DNA of 64,000 nucleotides from Sipunculus nudus (GCA_026874595.1 CM049318.1:55815250-55879249), one strand, 5' to 3'. Positions 21,544 to 33,775 are shown, counted from the stretch's first letter. The notes: a model not told the origin generated them from the sequence alone. Translations and numbers: made by a program.

Positions 21544-24500
21544 AAAACGTTTAAGCCTTTAAGGGTTTTTTCCTAAAGATCTTTTGTTGCATTTAGCCTT
21601 TTTTGGAAGTCGTACACTTCTTATGGAAACACATTCCACGGAAGCCATAAAGATTATCACTTTTCAATATATTCTGATATATTTAATTTATTGTTATTAT
21701 TTCTAAATGATAAATTACTCGAATGGATTTTGCCCACACCACAGAATATAAGAGGAAGTGGGACCCGGGAGCCTAGGTTACCCGCCCGCATGAATCGAAG
21801 TGAAGTGTCGACCCTAACGTTTAATGCATCTGTTTCATTAACAAATAGTTGCATAATAACTTGAGAGTTGTATTAGATAAACATGGGTTAATATCATCGT
21901 GGAAGGGGTGAATGCTTCATTTTAGAAATAATCTGAACTCCAGCGTATGGGACTTATAGAATGACTGCGGCGAGTTTTCTATCTTAAAAATAGGGTCAGG
22001 GACACTCTGCAATCACCAGTCACTAGCAATTTTGTAGCTTTGCCTAGAAAAAATGGAGGCGAGGATCCATGAATTGAAAACAACTTGCAAGATGGATCTG
22101 ATATCACTTGTACGACCAGCAAGAGAAGGGCAGGAATTTCATGCTCTCTCAAACTTGCCAACTGCTTACCTGCAACTTTGAAAGCAATTTGCTAGTCAAG
22201 GGGGGGGGGGGGGGGGGGGGTCAAACTAGCAGTTATTTGCAATCATAATTTTGCAACCCATGTAACCGTGCCACAAGGAGAGATTCCTTGGGTGTCAAAC
22301 TCACGATTGCTATAGTAAACTTGCTACTTTGAAAGCAGCTTTAGCAATTTAATACGCGGAGGTAATAAGGTGGCATTTTGTATTCTTACAAACCAATCAC
22401 TAAGATCAAATTACACAATGCTGCAGGAACAATTCTGCCATTTTCTGTAGATTATATTAATACCCCTAATTTTTTGTGCACTTGGTAAACATGCAGCATT
22501 AGACAAACCTATGCAGAAATTCAAATGGTAATGCACACACAGACATGAAAATATAAAAGTTATGAAACATATAGATTAAACGTCCCAAATAATTTATATA
22601 TATTTTCTTTCATAATTTAAAAAAGCTTTGTTTTCACTGGTTTTACAACGCTTTAAACAAACAGGTTAACAAATAATATTTACAGGACATATGCAAATGA
22701 ATTCCGGAAAAAAACTGACGTATAAGTGTTGAAAATGTTGATAAAGTCACAAAGTGCCGGGCGGCTTATCCAAACAAGTCAGCTTATCCTGGTAGATACA
22801 TGTCAAATACCTAGTATAAACCGGTACCTTGTCCAAGTGTTATTACACATTCTGGTATAACCCTAATATTTTGTCATAAATTGTTTACACCATGAACTTT
22901 TGAAATCCGTGCCCATTAAGGCATTGAGAGAGAAAGCGGCATATATACTGAGAGTGAGGGGACCTTTTCATTATCTCAGATACAGAAACTAAAACTGTTA
23001 AGATCGCTCAGAATAAAATTTAATGTTTCGTTTCGAAGGTTTTCTTCAGGGAGAAAAATCACTCAGTCTAGCAGAGTTTCCCTAAGATCAGAGCTATCAT
23101 GTAAGCATGCCAAGTAATTCCTGTTCTAATGAAACTGAATTAAACAAACACACTGCAATCTAATTCTGTATCATTATCTAAATTACATACAAAACTACAT
23201 TTGTTGAGAAGATGCAAAACTCTTTCAACCAAAAGTATGGTTAAGCTTTCAAAATAAACTTAATATATCACAAATGTACGTGTCAAGTAAAAAGAAATTT
23301 TAGTTGCTATGAGACCTATTAGTATTTGTCTAGTTCATCAGCATGCAGAGTGATAATATAGTGTTTACTTCGTATACATATGTATATAGGTTTACGATTT
23401 ATCATTGCTAGGTCTGTTTAAAAATACCTGAATCTGTCGAGGCAGCTGCTGTTCTTCTGTCGATGGTGCAGAGGGGACGCAATGTAGCGAACCTAGCTTC
23501 TGGTAAAGTGTTCTTCGAACTGGTCACGTCCACTGCATAGACCGAGTTGATAACGTAAAATATATTAAACAAATCTAAGTCCGCGTGACGATTAATCAAT
23601 AATTGGGAATCAATTTGGTCGTCAGTATGTGCGTGGCACCTTTTCATAGGCCAAAAAGTACTCCAATCAATGGTCACTGAAACCTGCCTAGGCCACTTCT
23701 ACATTGGTTGGTGAAACCGAATAAAGCACTGTTTATAATGGCCGGTGCCATAAACGTTTATCTGATGAGCCCATGGAAGGATATGCGCAGTCAAATTTAT
23801 GACAAAAAAAAAAAAAAAAAAAAAAACTCGGTATGGTCACCAGGAATTTTGTGAGGTTATTATTCCCTACAGGAGGATATGCGCAGTCAAATTTCAATCC
23901 CATCATAGGTTCAGTATGACCGCAAGGCAGTGAACCTTAATTTCCTTTTGCAAGCATAATCTTAAAAACCATTTGAATCATTGCTCTGAAATTGTATATG
24001 CTTGTTTAATTGGGCTCCACTGAACCATGTGCCTTCTGTGGTGGCAAGGCAGCCATCTTGGAACCTGGGCATAGCTGGGTTTTAAACCAATCCCATCACG
24101 TCATCTCTGGGGTTTTTATTTTTGGCTTGCTTCATGGCTATTCTGTAGTGTTCTATGGACAGATAAACATTTCTTTCTTGCAAAGGTAAACACAGTTGTC
24201 AATCGAGTTCTTAAAATTATGTTTATCAGTTGTGAAAGTCAGACCTTTATTGTCATGCTAATAAGGTGAGCGCCAATATCCATCGTCACTTGTTTGTACA
24301 ATTCATTAAAACCAATGGGATACATTTTCAATTGTAATGCTGTTGGCAGTTCTACGCCAGTAAATAATGAACACGCCTTTACACAGCACATAGAGCACTA
24401 CAGGTATTACAGAAATACATATCAAGTCACACCCAACACTTAAATGTCCAAAAAGATATCCTTTTACCACGCTCCTACGCTTTGAACACAGCGCGTGGTC

Positions 24501-24670
24501 TCCCGGTTAATGTACCGAACAGTTGAGCATATAGCGTAATTGCTCCTTTCCGCGATTATATAGTTTGTGTACTTACCTACTCTGTAAACATCCCAAAGAT
24601 AAACAATTCGAGCTTGGCATTTGTGGGAAAGCACTACCTAGGGCAAAAACCAATACTTTGACGAATATGA

Positions 24671-24748
<78 letters not shown>

Positions 24749-25014
24749 GGACAGAGAGGAGGAGAGATATAATAACCTGTGTAATAAGATCATCGTTTGG
24801 ACTATCCAAAGTGGTTTTAATTCACTGGCGCTCTTATTAAACAGTCCAGTAATTTAACCAAAGTGAATGCATTTAGTTCGTTCATGAGTGGTCCTACAGA
24901 TATGTTCAAATGTATATTTGTCAGTACAAGAGGGCCAATATTATTACTGTTGGGGCTGACAAGAATTAATAGGATTATTGACGTCTCTGATAAAAACTGC
25001 CTTAAAAATAGGAG

Positions 25015-25070
<56 letters not shown>

Positions 25071-25369
25071 TAAATCATATATAATGGAATAAATTCGAAT
25101 TCGGCCCTTTGAAAAATTTCCTGGGACTATAACATGTATACTCTGAAACGGGACAGGCACAGAATGTCCCCAGGCCTCCCCGGCAACATGTCGAGCATGT
25201 GTCTGTTATGTACAATTAATTTTATTCATGTATACATTTTAGATTTCGTCATATTTTCAGGAACGTACAGTTTTTATAACGGTATGGTGTCACTGACATG
25301 CAGGTGAGAGTCGTATTTGTTTGAGGGTTTTTATCCACAACCACAGAAAATATAACCCTCCATATAGGC

Positions 25370-25370
<1 letters not shown>
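20530..25370. other. Repeat-rich spacer with simple-sequence tracts, no gene
   Basis: Contains (GA)n at about 21508-21541, a 21-base G run at 22200-22220, a 25-base A run near 23803-23826, (TA)n then (GA)n at about 24678-24740, and (TA)n at about 25018-25068. A GGATATGCGCAGTCAAATTT motif is repeated about 100 bp apart (near 23777 and 23875) on either side of the poly-A run. No coding exon with family resemblance was found. Confidence 0.55.

Positions 25371-25371
<1 letters not shown>

Positions 25372-25413
<42 letters not shown>
25372..25413. repeat. (CT)n-(TA)n microsatellite abutting an LTR
   Basis: A CT run then a TA run end at the first base of the 5' LTR at 25414, so the retroelement inserted into, or beside, the microsatellite. 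Confidence 0.9.
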
Positions 25414-25577
25414 TGTTACAGGTGTCTGTTTTATTGTGCACAGGAGTGTTACATGTGTCTGTTGACATTTTGATTCGTGTAGCGCAGGCACAGTTCGTTG
25501 CTAGGGAACCTGGCTTGTTGGGCGCTGGCTCGCGTGTAGGATCTGAAGCGTAGAGACACAACGTTCTTTGTTCTAGA
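25414..25577 (+). repeat. Truncated 5' LTR
   Basis: Begins TGTTACAGGTGTC and matches the 3' LTR at 30090-30254 at roughly nine in ten bases. After GTTCTAGA it runs straight into gag (about 25585). The LTR's TATA/R/U5 part, the primer-binding site and the gag start have been deleted. Confidence 0.85.
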
Positions 25578-25584
25578 GGGACTA

Positions 25585-26230
25585 TTGGACTATGAAATTT
25601 ATACAGAGCTTTCAGTAGAAGCCGCTGCTGACTATTACCAGGTCAAGCGGTTAATCCTTAAAGGTTTTGAGTTAGTTCCGGAGGCTTACCGCCAAAAATT
25701 CAGAAATTGGGAAAAGTGTAAAGAACAGACCTATGTAGAATTTGCTAGAACGAAACAGCAGTTGTTTGATCGCTGGTGTAGTTCTAAAAATGCAATGAAA
25801 GATTATGACAATTCGCGCCGGTTGATTTTGCTTGTAAGCGCTGCATTAACGCAGATGTTAAAACTTTTCTCGATGAGAAAAGTCCTGAAACACTTGACAT
25901 TGCTGCTCAATTAGCTTATGATTATTCATTAACACACAAAATGTCCTCATCTAGCAAATCAAACCAGTCATTCACAAACAAGAATGTAAATCAGTATGTC
26001 AAAAGAATTTTAAAGTGCAGTCACCCAGTACTAGTAGTCTAGATAGTTCAGCAAAGTCCATTGCTACCCCCAGTCCACGTCCACTGTGTCTGAATCCAAC
26101 CAAGGCCAGTCATTTTCAAAGAAAATCTGTAATTACTGCCAAAAGGAAGGTCATCTAATATCTGACTGCTGGAAACCTTCTGGTTTTGTTTCAAAATCTA
26201 TGCATAGCATAGTACAAAGCCAGGCTCTTT
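25585..26230 (+). pseudogene. gag remnant (SCAN-like capsid and zinc knuckle)
   Basis: The frame opens without an ATG (TTG) because the 5' end is deleted. It reads LILKGFELVPEAYRQKFRNW, TYVEFARTKQQLFDRWC and, after a frameshift near 25830, KRCINADVKTFLDEKSPETL and AAQLAYDYSLTHK. A CCHC zinc knuckle, ICNYCQKEGHLISDCWK, follows at about 26125-26175. The helical LxxF/W pattern fits the capsid domain from which SCAN is thought to derive. Several breaks. Confidence 0.75.
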
Positions 26231-26780
26231 TCATGTAAATGAGGGGTACAACTCCTTTATTGACTTTAAAAAAAGAGTTTGCTGCTACGGAGGCAAACGT
26301 GCCGTCTGAATCCAAAGAAGAATCCGTAGCTTGCGGGGTAAAAACCTCATTTGATTCCTGCAAGGAATTTAATAAGGCTAGGTCCTTTCAAGTCTCCTGC
26401 GAGGAATATCCTCTAAATAAGGCTGAGTCCTTTTTTGGCTCTTGCGAGAGTATTTCAAATGAGGCCAGGTCCTCATATGACAAACAGAAGTTTGTTTCTG
26501 CTGAGGAAAATTGCTCTGTTGACTCTCATGAGGAGTTTGATTGTAAAAAGGATACAGACTCTGAAAAAATGACTCTGAAAAAGAGTTTACAACTGACACT
26601 GTCAGTTTCAGTTCTTTGTTTGAGGAAACTGAGATAGTAGATTCCTCTCCTGACTCCGAAATGGAGTTATTTGAGCCATTTATACATGATTGTTTTGTGT
26701 CACTTTCAAGTGATGTTTCAGATTCTACCCCTATTAAAATTATGAAGGACCTGGTTCAGGCAAAACATGTTAGCAAACAC
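26230..26780 (+). pseudogene. gag-protease spacer, acidic Ser-rich
   Basis: One 132-residue frame (26239-26637) rich in Glu, Ser and Lys with imperfect ARSF/SCEE repeats of roughly 16-18 residues (S-F-x-S-C-x-E...NEARSS). Probably the linker region of the polyprotein. No enzymatic motif. Confidence 0.5.
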
Positions 26781-27110
26781 TTTGCCATTTTCTAATAGGT
26801 CTTTTACTGGTGCACTTGTGTTGTTAATGGTGTGTTTTCAGACAAGCACACTTCAGTTCCGCTTCACAGTATACATTTAAAGTCAAATTAAATTTCTGGG
26901 AATATTACTGTGGGCATAAGAACTACTTTACCTTTTAAGGGAATTCAGTTGCTGCTAGGCAATGATGTTGCAGGTGACAAAGTACAGCTTGTACCAATAG
27001 TGACAGAAAAGCCGTCACTTGATCAGGACACTGATCCTGAAAGTCAGGAAATTCCTGGTTTGTATCCTCCATGTGCTGTAACTAGATTTATGCCCAAGAA
27101 AAACACATGA
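26780..27110 (+). pseudogene. Retropepsin-like protease remnant
   Basis: Segments NGVFSDKHTSVPLHSIHLKS and FKGIQLLLGNDVAGDKVQLV match the second half of retrotransposon proteases (ILLGND-type helix end). The catalytic D-S/T-G was not found in frame, and a stop interrupts the segment near 26889. Confidence 0.6.
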
Positions 27111-27119
27111 GGATAATGG

Positions 27120-28210
27120 TCCAGATAATAACACTCTGGGAGTCACTAGTGACTCGTCTAACGATTCGCCCGTACAGGATGCATTATTTTCAAGGTCAGA
27201 ACTTATCGCAGAACAGCATAAGGACCCTGATATTTCATGTTTGTTTCCCAGGGCAGTTTCTAAGGATGAACTGTCAAAGAACCCAGTTTGTTTCTATGTT
27301 AAAAATGGAGTGCTTATGCGTAAATGGCGACCACCTGATGTATGCGCTGATGATAAGTGGGCCATCAAACATCAAATAGTAGTCCCCAAAAGCTACCGCA
27401 ATGAAATTTTAAGCATGGCACATGAGGCTCCTTTGTCTGGCCATTTAGGTATAAATAAAACTTATCAGAAAGTTAGTAGACACTTTTATTGGCCGAACCT
27501 CATCACAGATGTTGTACAATATTGTAAATCAGGCCATACATGCCAGATGGTAGGCAAGCCCAATCAGAATCCTCCTAAAGCCCCACTTAGGCCTATACGT
27601 GCTTTCCACCAACCATTAAGTAGGTTTATTGTTGATTGTGTTGGACCACTGCCCAAAACAAAATCTGGTCATGAATACTTGCTGACAATTATGTGCGCAT
27701 CTACCAGGTTCCCTGAGGCAAAACCATCGCGCAAAATTATTGCCAAAGGTGTTGTCAAGGCTCTGACTAAGTTTTTTACAATTTTTGGATTACCAAAATC
27801 CGTCCAGTTTGACCAAGGGTATAATTTTATGTCTGGCTTATTCCAGCAAGTTATGCTTGAGCTTGGTATAAAACAGTACAGCTCTTCGCCATACCATCCT
27901 GAAAGTCAGGGCGCCCTCGAGCGTTTTCACCAGACATTAAAAAAAAACACAATTAGGACTTATTGTTATGACACACAGAAAGACTGGGATGCAGGAATCC
28001 ACCTATTGCTGTTTGCTGTCAGAGAATCATTTCAAGAGTTTCAGTCCCTTTGAACTAGTTTTCGAACATTCAGTTCGAGGTCCATTAAAACTGCTTAAAG
28101 GAAAACTCTTATGTGAAAATCCTGATTCTCTTAGTTTATTTCAGTATATATCAGCCTTTCGCACTAAATACACAATGCTTGTGAGATTGCAAAGTCTATT
28201 CTAAAATCTG
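27120..28210 (+). pseudogene. Integrase (zinc-binding and catalytic core) remnant
   Basis: The frame at 27241-28053 has an HHCC-type zinc finger (H-x-GHLGINKTYQKVSRHFYWP, C-x2-H-TC). The rve core has catalytic Asp in IVDCVGPLP and in VQFDQGYNF, and Glu in PESQGALERFHQTLK. A frameshift near 28050 moves on to the segment SPFELVFEHSVRGPLKLLKG. Typical Ty3/Gypsy integrase, here positioned before RT. Confidence 0.88.
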
Positions 28211-28221
28211 CACAAAATAAA

Positions 28222-28593
28222 ATGAAAAGAAAGTATGGCAAGCACACTGTTAGTAGGACGTTTGAGCCTGGTGAAAAGGTCCTTGCCTTACTACCCATCC
28301 CTGGCAGACCTCTGCAAGCTAGGTATTTTGGCCCTTACATTGTTGACAAGAAAGTCAGTGATTTAAATCACATACTGTTAACACCAGATAGGCGTAAGAA
28401 AAAAAAACTGTGCCATGTTAACATGTTGAAACCATATTATGACAGAAATAGCACATCAGAGAATGTACATAATGTGACTGTTGTTAATTGTGTAAAAAAT
28501 GACCCTGGCCCAGTTAAAGTAGATACTGATTGTAAGTGTGATTTAGACATTCAGTGTGGAACAGTACCACCTAAAAAAATCAGACGTGCTTAA
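28222..28593 (+). pseudogene. Integrase C-terminal GPY/F module
   Basis: Contains FEPGEKVLALLPIPG, LQARYFGPYIV, then HVNMLKPYYDR, the GPY/F module at the end of many Ty3/Gypsy and retroviral integrases. It directly precedes the RT remnant. Confidence 0.8.
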
Positions 28594-28689
28594 CAACATT
28601 GATGCCAAACTGTCACACCTTACCGCAAACAACAACAAGACCTCAAGAACCTGCTGCAGAATTATGAACATTTGTTTAGTGCCATTCCA

Positions 28690-29350
28690 AAGTGAACTAA
28701 CATATTGTGCCATGACGTCGATGTTGGCGAGGCAAGCGCAGTCAAGCAGCATCCTTATAGACTGAATCCAGAAAAACAAAAGTATCTGCAAGATGAGGTT
28801 CAATATTTGCTGGACAATGATTTTATTGAAACTAGTAACAGTAACTGGAGTTCACCATGTATTCTTGTGCCAAAACCTGATGAAAGTTACGGTATGTGCA
28901 CAGATTATCGAAAACTGAACTCTGTAATCAAGACCGACACATTCCCGATTCAGAGGATCGCTGATTGTATTGATAGAGCCGGTCGCCCCAGATATGTCTC
29001 CAAGTTTGACTTGCTAAAAGGATTCTGGCAAGTTCCTCTGACAGAACGAGCAAAAGAAGTGTCCGCATTTGTGACGCCGCAAGGACTGTACCATGAAGAT
29101 CTCGCCAGCCACGTTCCTCATCCATATGGTTGGCAAGGACATTCAGGGCTGCGACGCATATATTGATGATCTTATCGTGTACAGCGACACCTGGGAGAAA
29201 TATTTGCAAATTCTTCGCGACCTTTTCGAAAGACTCAGCGTAGCACGTCTGACCATCAACTTAGTGAAATCTGAGTTTTTTTTCATGCACAAGTAACATT
29301 TTTGAGTCATATTGTAGGATAGGGTCAAGTTAAACCCGTTGATGCTAAAA
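28690..29350 (+). pseudogene. Reverse transcriptase remnant
   Basis: Motifs in order: QHPYRLNPEKQ, LLDNDFIETSNSNWSSPCIL, MCTDYRKLNSVIKTDTFPI, KFDLLKGFWQVPLTERA, AFVTPQGLY, and the active-site box YIDDLIVYSDT. Frameshifts near 29090 and 29160 separate the palm segments. Gypsy-type RT. Confidence 0.9.
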
Positions 29351-29359
29351 TAAGTGCTA

Positions 29360-29957
29360 TCACTGCATTTTCTTGACCAGAAAACAAAAAGCAAATAATG
29401 CGTTTTCTTGGTATGGTTGGATACTACAGAAAGTTCTGTCCAAATTTTTCTACCGTGGCTGAACCTTTAACTAATTTGTTAAAGAAAAAACAAAATTTTG
29501 TATGGAACGTTCAGTGTGAAAATGCATTTCAGAATTTGAAGGCAATTCTAAAAAACTCACCAGTTTTAGCAGCTTCGGACTTTTCTGTACCCTTTCAGTC
29601 AGCTGTGGATGCTGCTGCTGATGCTGTGTTGTTACAGGAAGGCAATGATGGCATAGATCATCCAATTTGTTATTTTTTAGGAAAGTTTAATGCAAACCAG
29701 ATAAACTACTCCACTATTGAAAAAGAATGTTTGGCTTTAATTTTAGCATCGCAAGATTTTGAAGTTTATGTTACTTCATCAGTCAAGCCTATCATTGTCT
29801 TCAGTGATCACAATACCCTCACGCTCATGAACAAGTAAAAGTGAAAAAATCAAAGATTGTTGAGATGGAGTTAGTTTTAACAGGATCACCATCTTGAAAT
29901 TAGACACATTAAAGGGAAAGACAATGGACTTGCTGATTGCTTATCGAGATGTTTATG
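29360..29957 (+). pseudogene. RT connection and RNase H remnant
   Basis: Reads RFLGMVGYYRKFCPNFSTVA, then VDAAADAVLLQE (an RNase H D-A-S/A-type start), YSTIEKECLAL and FSDHNTLTLM. After a break, HIKGKDNGLADCLSR ends near 29956. The end of pol, about 130 bases before the 3' LTR. Confidence 0.88.
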
Positions 29958-30076
29958 AAATGTTGTAAATGAGATGTTTATGTAATGTTGTAAATAAGAT
30001 GTTTTTGAAGTATTGTAAAAATTTAGTGATTGTGATCGCAAACAGAAAGTTTTTACAGAAAACTTCCTTTTTTCTT

Positions 30077-30089
30077 ACAGGAGGGGGAG
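30077..30089 (+). other. Polypurine tract
   Basis: The purine run AGGAGGGGGAG lies immediately 5' of the 3' LTR start TGTTACAG, as expected for the plus-strand primer. Confidence 0.8.
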
Positions 30090-30590
30090 TGTTACAGGTG
30101 TCAGTTTTATTGTACGAAGGATTGTTACATGTGTCTGTTGACATTCTGATTCGTGTAGCGCAGGCATAGTTTGTTGCCATGGGAAACTCGCTTGATGGGC
30201 GCTGGCTCGCGTGTGGGGTCTGAAGCGTAATGACACAGCGTTCTTTGTTCTAGATGTTGTGGGTCTGATCGCATGTGTATTGTTCTTTGGGAATTTTCCA
30301 TTTCTAGAATTTTCGGATGAGAAGCTATAAATTAGGGGCCGTGTGGACAAACGGAGCAGCAAATTAAGTGTGATTTGTCGCCATGCATGATAAAGGCCTA
30401 TATATGCTGGGGCGGTCACAAGCAGACTGCATTTGTGCCTGACTGAACTCCACAAGTAGATTTACCCGCGGGCGTTTCCGCGTGCGTAGAAAAGGGACAC
30501 ATGATTTGCACTTGTACGATTTTTTTTCCAGCGCGCGAAAACTCGATTGGTGATCTCGACATTCTCGGTAATGTGATAGGCATCGATGTA
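30090..30590 (+). repeat. 3' LTR (right end approximate)
   Basis: Starts TGTTACAGGTGTCAG. The first 165 bases align with the 5' LTR. Beyond them come a TATA-like GCTATAAATTAG (about 30331) and a GC-richer stretch. The 3' boundary cannot be set because the partner copy is truncated. It lies before the dispersed repeat starting near 30590. Confidence 0.7.
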
Positions 30591-31450
30591 CTGGGCACAC
30601 ATGTTGTTATTAAACATAGTATGGATCTTTGTCGTGCGTTTGCTGACGTAAGATTGGCTTCACACCTGGATCAGTGTTTGACCCTTACACAAGTTAACCA
30701 TTTAACATTCAATGAAACTCAACCGACACTCAACAAAACTCTTTGACTACCGTATTTTCTTGATCAGACGCCCGGGCGGGCTTTAACCCGGCGTCTGTTC
30801 AAGGCGTTTATTAAAAATACATTATCAGGCCCAGCAGCAAAAGTAAAAACCAACACACAACAATTACCCGGTCACTAGTACTTGGGGAAGCAACTGAGAA
30901 CATCGCCAGTAAATGGTTGATTTTTCTCGGACGCGTGGTTTTGGTGACATTGAGGACGCACTACAAAACAAGGGGCGCGATTTGGCGTGACACTGACAGC
31001 GGTGATAGCACGTCTTAGTGCAGCTTTATTACCTTGACTTTGGTTTTTGCGTTACGTGTGCTCAGATCTGTGATCGGCTGTAATCATTGTGGACGAATCG
31101 GGAATATTTATTGCCCGGTTTTGAGAAAATAAGCGAAAATATAGAGGCATTATACATTTTAAACACAAACAATTAGATATTCATACAACATTCTCCTCCG
31201 GTTATTATGGCCCTTACATGTATACATTATAGTTACAGGAAAAGACATGGTAGTAAACATGGAAACTTCTCTGGTTCCCAACGTCTGAACAAGACCCTGC
31301 GTCAATTAAAGCTGGCGTTTATTTTTCACAGACATTGTTTTGACCCTGGCTACTAAATAAGGCATGCAACCATTTAAGGCCCGGCGTCTGATCAAGGAAA
31401 TACGGTATATACAACGGGGGTTAAGTTGACAAAGTATCCTTTTTAAATAT
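30590..31450. repeat. Dispersed repeat R1, copy 1 (split by a TA element)
   Basis: GCTGACGTAAGATTGGCTTC and the bases around it recur near 31800 and 34842. This copy is interrupted at 30750-31405 by an inverted-repeat element and resumes with TTGACAAAGTATCC. Confidence 0.75.
30750..31405. mobile_element. 656-bp terminal-inverted-repeat element with TA target site
   Basis: Left end CCGTATTTTCTTGATCAGAC and the right end, read on the minus strand, CCGTATTTCCTTGATCAGAC continue as matching GC-rich arms for about 35 bases. TA dinucleotides flank both ends (30748-30749 and 31406-31407). No transposase frame, so non-autonomous. The related repeat copy at 31745-32010 lacks it, which supports an insertion. 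Confidence 0.8.
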
Positions 31451-31505
31451 AATATAATTACATATAATTATATCAGAAACTGCACCTTTTTTTAACAGGT
31501 TTCAT

Positions 31506-31530
31506 TCACACACACACACACACACACATA
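31506..31530. repeat. (CA)n microsatellite
   Basis: Uninterrupted CA repeats. Confidence 0.95.
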
Positions 31531-31744
31531 CCACCAATGGTCATATTAGACAGGTGGTCTTTCAAAAGTTATATTTAATATATATTACCAAATTGGATAT
31601 ATTAACTAAAATAACATTTATTAAGGAAAAACTTTAAACGGGGCCTAATCACCTTTAGAGCATGTTGAATTAATACGGAAAATAGCTTCTTCCCTTTGAA
31701 ATAAATTGGTTTATGCCAAAATATTGCACTTAAACAGTTGGCCT

Positions 31745-32010
31745 ACTCCTGGCACGTGTTGTTATAAATATGGTATTGACAAAGATCCTTGCCATTAGTT
31801 TTGCTGACGTAAGATTAGCTTCACTTATCAATAATTATCAATAACACACCTGGTTAACTGTCTGACCCAGATAAAAGTCAATTAACATTCAAAGACAGTC
31901 ATTGAACCGACTATCAACAAGCTCTTGGAGTATTACATCTTGTCAACGGGGAGTTATTTTTACAAAATAGCCTTTGATGGTTGTTTCAACTTAGATGTTG
32001 CACCTTTTGG
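31745..32010. repeat. Dispersed repeat R1, copy 2 (uninterrupted)
   Basis: Shares GTTGTTATAAATATGGTAT, GCTGACGTAAGATTAGCTTC, ATTCAAAGACAGTCATTGAA and GCCTTTGATGGTTGTTTCAA with copies 1 and 3. No insertion at the site used by the TA element in copy 1. Confidence 0.75.
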
Positions 32011-32295
32011 TTTTACCAGCAGGGACAGCAACGGTGCTTTTTAGATCATTAATATTACATTAAAACTGTTACATTACTCCCCATCGCGGAATTCATGTTT
32101 AACTCATGAAGCTCACAATTTTATACACACAACACACACACACATGTACAATTCATGGTTATTGGTATAACCGTGATAGTCAAAGTCGAAATGTTGGTAA
32201 AGAGCAAGAATGACGCCTTGTCGAAAGATGAAATTATTACCATAATTATGACATAATAAAATCTATCTAAAAGGTGTCATTCGAATAAATATAAT

Positions 32296-32297
<2 letters not shown>

Positions 32298-32355
<58 letters not shown>
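32298..32355. repeat. (TA)n microsatellite
   Basis: A 58-base alternating TA run. Confidence 0.95.
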
Positions 32356-32357
<2 letters not shown>

Positions 32358-33344
32358 CAGGTGGTCTTACTGAACTACGCTCTCGTTGGTTTGATAACAC
32401 CGTTTCTTGTTGATTCTTGACTTTATGAACGGCTGTTATATGGTCTATAGAGCCCGTGTTGCATGTTAAAAATTTGGGCTGAATGCACAATGCGCTCTCA
32501 GTTGTTTGATTACAGTTCCTTGCTCCGTGCGCACCCTGGTGTTCCTACCCAAAGAACCATGCCATAGAAAGTAGCGGTTACACGAATGGATGTCTGAGAC
32601 GAATGCCGGGTACAAGTACTAAATGTGGAGCGTTGCTCACAATGTCTAAATCCATCTCCGTGGTGTCAGGCTAGGTGCGGTATTGCGTAAAAGATGGCCG
32701 TCTTCTAGTCACCGTTGCGGAACACGATCGTCTTCATGCGGTCAGAAATTCAACAAACTTGCAGGTGAATTACCAATATGCCGAGTTAAAATGGAATTTT
32801 TTTCGCAGATGCTACCGGTAGGTGTTGTTAGAAAGTGCATAAAAACTCTTGTAGGTCCAGGGGCGGCGTATAATATTTGCATCCTCATAGAGCCTTCTAG
32901 TACTGCCCTCCAAACAAGATGTAAAGGCACCTTGAATTTGGTTGGAGACTATTGCAAGAGGGCAGACCTGGCGCTAGGAGGTTAATACAACTTTCCTGAC
33001 GGTACTGCTGAAGTCACACATAAAATCACAGGTTACTGACAGTTTTTATCCAGTACATAAGGCATAGATTCGTCAATCGAGGAGTCGCAATGAGTGTCAG
33101 AACCTTTTGCTCCGCAAGTCTCAGTACCGAAGGACCCTTTTAAAAGAAAGCCAGTACTTTATAAACAATCACCTCGCCCGTTTCAAAATTGTCTGACAGG
33201 CCAACTACTGCATAAATGGAATATGTCACTTGCACGGGTATTGGTCTGTTTGATACTAATGCCATATCGGCCCTCTGACATCACGATCAGATTACTGGCC
33301 TGCCTGAATCCCTTTACATCTAGGTCTGAGGAACGCATTTATAA

Positions 33345-33775
33345 GGCCACATAAGGATGCAGATATATATATTCGTCATTTCTGACAACGCCTCATTGCC
33401 TATAGATACACTGTCATTTGGCATAAACCAGACTTATCGTTTGCATTTTAGTGTACTTTTAACAACACCAAACATGAACGAGAAAAGTTTTGTTCAACTA
33501 AGCAAATTGGTGAATCCCTCCTCATGTTTGTTTAATTTCTGACCGCATGAATACAAACATGGCTCGCATGGGTAACTGGGTGCAGCCAACCTGTATGCAT
33601 TACAGTAAATGACACACTACCATACAGAGGGTGTTATTTTTTGGTTGCGAGTTCACATTTATGCATCCATCGTAGCTGTTTACAACTATATGAATGCAAC
33701 ATGATGGAAGACCACTGCGATGCATTCCTCGATACTGCTTATATCACGACTCGAGTAGGCTTACCAGCCAAATCA
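33345..33775. repeat. Dispersed repeat R2, copy 1
   Basis: Collinear with 54090-54570. Shared landmarks are TCTGACAACGCCTCA/TCTGACAGCGCTTCA, CCAAACATGAACGAGAAAAG, CATGGCTCGCA and GACCACTGCGATGCATTCCT. No frame is conserved, so not a gene. Family unknown. Confidence 0.8.

Larger units (their letters stand above)
25414..30590 (+). mobile_element. Decayed Ty3/Gypsy element with Gmr1-like gene order (gag-PR-IN-RT-RH)
   Basis: LTR copies at 25414 and 30090 bracket gag, protease, integrase and RT/RNase H remnants in that order. Integrase before reverse transcriptase is the Ty1/copia order. In elements with Gypsy-type RT and a GPY/F integrase tail it is known from the Gmr1 group, whose gag is related to the vertebrate SCAN domain. 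Many frameshifts and stops plus a truncated 5' LTR show it is dead. The right end is uncertain: homology to a dispersed repeat starts near 30590, so the LTR must stop before that. Confidence 0.8.

Noticed and set aside
24565..25084. Frames containing YIYIYIYI and REREREREE runs
   Set aside because: Translations of TA and GA microsatellites. The same applies near 5790, 18352 and 32263.
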